Assembly (NCBI GenBank): GCA_002786165.1
Contig: PEQK01000017.1
Span: forward strand, 1 to 64,000
Source: Legionella sp.
GTDB taxonomy: Bacteria > Pseudomonadota > Gammaproteobacteria > Legionellales > Legionellaceae
Length of the DNA stretch: 64,000 nt
Direction: 5' to 3'
Shown here: one piece after another, positions 62,801 to 64,000 of the stretch
Numbering within the stretch: the first letter of the stretch is position 1
Layout: every line of letters begins with the position of its first letter
Notes under the pieces: generated by a model
The model's database searches: none
Told to the model about the DNA's origin: nothing
Seen by the model: only the letters and a program-made list of their open reading frames with translations
Translations under genes and position numbers: made by a program

Positions 62801-64000
62801 TACTAGCAAATGCTTGCTGAAACAGATCATTGATCACCTCAATATCTAATTGCTCATCTGGCGTGTAATGCAAAGAAAAGTCATTGACCCAAACCACAGA
62901 ACCATCCGCAAATTTTAATACATACGGTCGTTCACTGATGGCGCGCATTCCCAAATGCTCCACAATCGGCAACACATCCGACAAAGGCAACGTCACATCG
63001 TGTCGGTATAATTTAAACCGATAGTTTCCAGGAACATCATCTAGATTACGATAAAAACTCATAGCCAATGTTTTACTTTGCGATAATTCTTCGATATGAG
63101 AAATATCTATCAAGGCTGTGCGAGGAGAAAAACTCGCTTTATAAACAGTAGGCAATGCTATTTTATATCGAGAGAATAATTGATTGGCTTTTTCCTCACC
63201 ATACGTGGCTTCTAACAATTGATAAAGGTCATCCAGCCAAGAGCGTCCAACTTCCACCAATTTAGATTCAATGTCTTTAAAATCAACATCAAGCGATTTT
63301 TTGGGATCAATTCGCACAATAAAATTAATGCGAGCCATGACTGATTCAGAAAAATAGGTAGAAAAAGAAATATCAGTGGCATCAAAGCTATCCACCAAAA
63401 TCTTTTGCATTTCGTGACGCAAATCCGTATTAAAAATATCTTTAGGCACGTATACCAAACAAGAAATAAAACGATGGTACACATCTACGCGTGCAAACAT
63501 ACGAATACGGCGACGTTCTTGCATATAGAACACCCCCATAGAGATGTTTAATAATTCTTCTTCAGTGCCTTGAATTAAATCATCGCGAGGTAAGGTTTCA
63601 AGAATATTTAAAAGGATACGTCCCGCATGTGATCTTGGATTTAACAAAGATTTTTGGATGATGGAAGCTACTTTATGACGTAAGAAGGGAATATGCATTG
63701 GGTTAGAATAATAAGCAGCAGAGGTATATAATCCCAAAATCCGACGTTCACCAATCACGTTACCCGACGCATCAAAACGCTTCACACCAATATAATCGGT
63801 ATACGTATCACGATGAATACTTGATAATGTATCTGTCTTTGACATCACTAAAATTTGCGGGGATACCATTAAGGCGCGTGCCTGAGGGGTCATCGACGAG
63901 ACATGAAAAATATTGGCTTTACTAAATTCATCCCGTAATACCCCGCACCCAGTACCAGGAATGGCTTTTAATACGGTTTCATTCTTCTCATTGACCAATT
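59871..64000 (-). CDS. gdhB: NAD-dependent glutamate dehydrogenase, GDH-180 type (5' end outside window)
   Basis: At least 1,375 residues of a large tetrameric enzyme that deaminates glutamate to 2-oxoglutarate. Family members are about 1,600 residues, so some 230 N-terminal residues lie beyond the window and the true start is not seen. Catalytic-domain motifs are [20 protein letters not shown] read as [13 protein letters not shown] and [14 protein letters not shown], the [11 protein letters not shown] lysine loop, [17 protein letters not shown] (NAD fold) and [12 protein letters not shown]. The C-terminal helical part is complete. With arginase and ornithine cyclodeaminase elsewhere in the window it suggests amino-acid-based carbon use. 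Confidence 0.96.
   Translation of the reverse strand, partial: [1375 protein letters not shown]

Overview
The window is AT-rich, uses the standard code, and carries typical gammaproteobacterial housekeeping genes: prfC, recQ, mrp, parE, a GDH-180 type glutamate dehydrogenase and a Kdo hydroxylase. Between them lie large orphan genes with ankyrin-like, NACHT, GTPase and protease domains. That mix suggests a host-associated gammaproteobacterium, possibly of the Legionellales. This is an inference, because no rRNA or taxonomic marker is present.

Layout. 1-1.6 kb: insertion-sequence remnants (IS3, IS5) beside a beheaded hybrid histidine kinase. 1.7-6.3 kb (minus): prfC and a three-gene valine/isobutyryl-CoA degradation operon. 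6.4-9.9 kb (plus): recQ, mrp and a putative 2OG-Fe(II) oxygenase in a tight operon. 9.9-10.5 kb: a GIY-YIG nuclease gene bracketed by two inverted pairs of a GC-rich palindromic repeat. 10.6-14.4 kb: parE facing a cyclodeaminase-arginase operon (arginine to ornithine to proline). 14.6-18.5 kb: a tiny Lys-rich gene, a Kdo hydroxylase, an orphan, and a trypsin-fold/ankyrin-like protein.

18.6-25.0 kb looks like a decayed Tn5053/Tn402-type transposon (tniA, tniQ and tniR remnants, TniA-binding-like ends). It carries an intact 1.3 kDa-residue-scale gene for a P-loop GTPase-like protein, about 1,300 residues long, and its right end abuts a resolvase gene fragment.

25.4-40.5 kb is a 15 kb run of minus-strand orphan genes and the most interesting part of the window. 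It starts with three paralogous membrane proteins sharing TTNE and EEHH motifs. Next come a small two-helix protein, a leaderless FHA/CdiA-like repeat protein of 1,242 residues, two proteins (821 and 952 residues) sharing modules in a different order, one with a Hint autoprocessing domain, and a second beta-helix-like protein. Short spacings and overlaps suggest co-expression of at least the central part. Its function is unknown; a polymorphic-toxin or surface/effector system is a hypothesis.

40.7-48.2 kb: small secreted and membrane orphans, scrambled duplicate fragments of them, an 890-residue orphan, and IS66 and aminotransferase remnants. 48.2-50.0 kb: an Atm1/HMT-type ABC exporter. 50.3-58.6 kb: a helical orphan, then a NACHT STAND protein of 1,601 residues followed after 9 bp by a membrane-anchored repeat protein. 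59.0-64.0 kb: a Cys-rich HNH-like protein, tRNA-Lys(CTT), a lone palindromic repeat and the NAD-glutamate dehydrogenase gene, which runs off the window.
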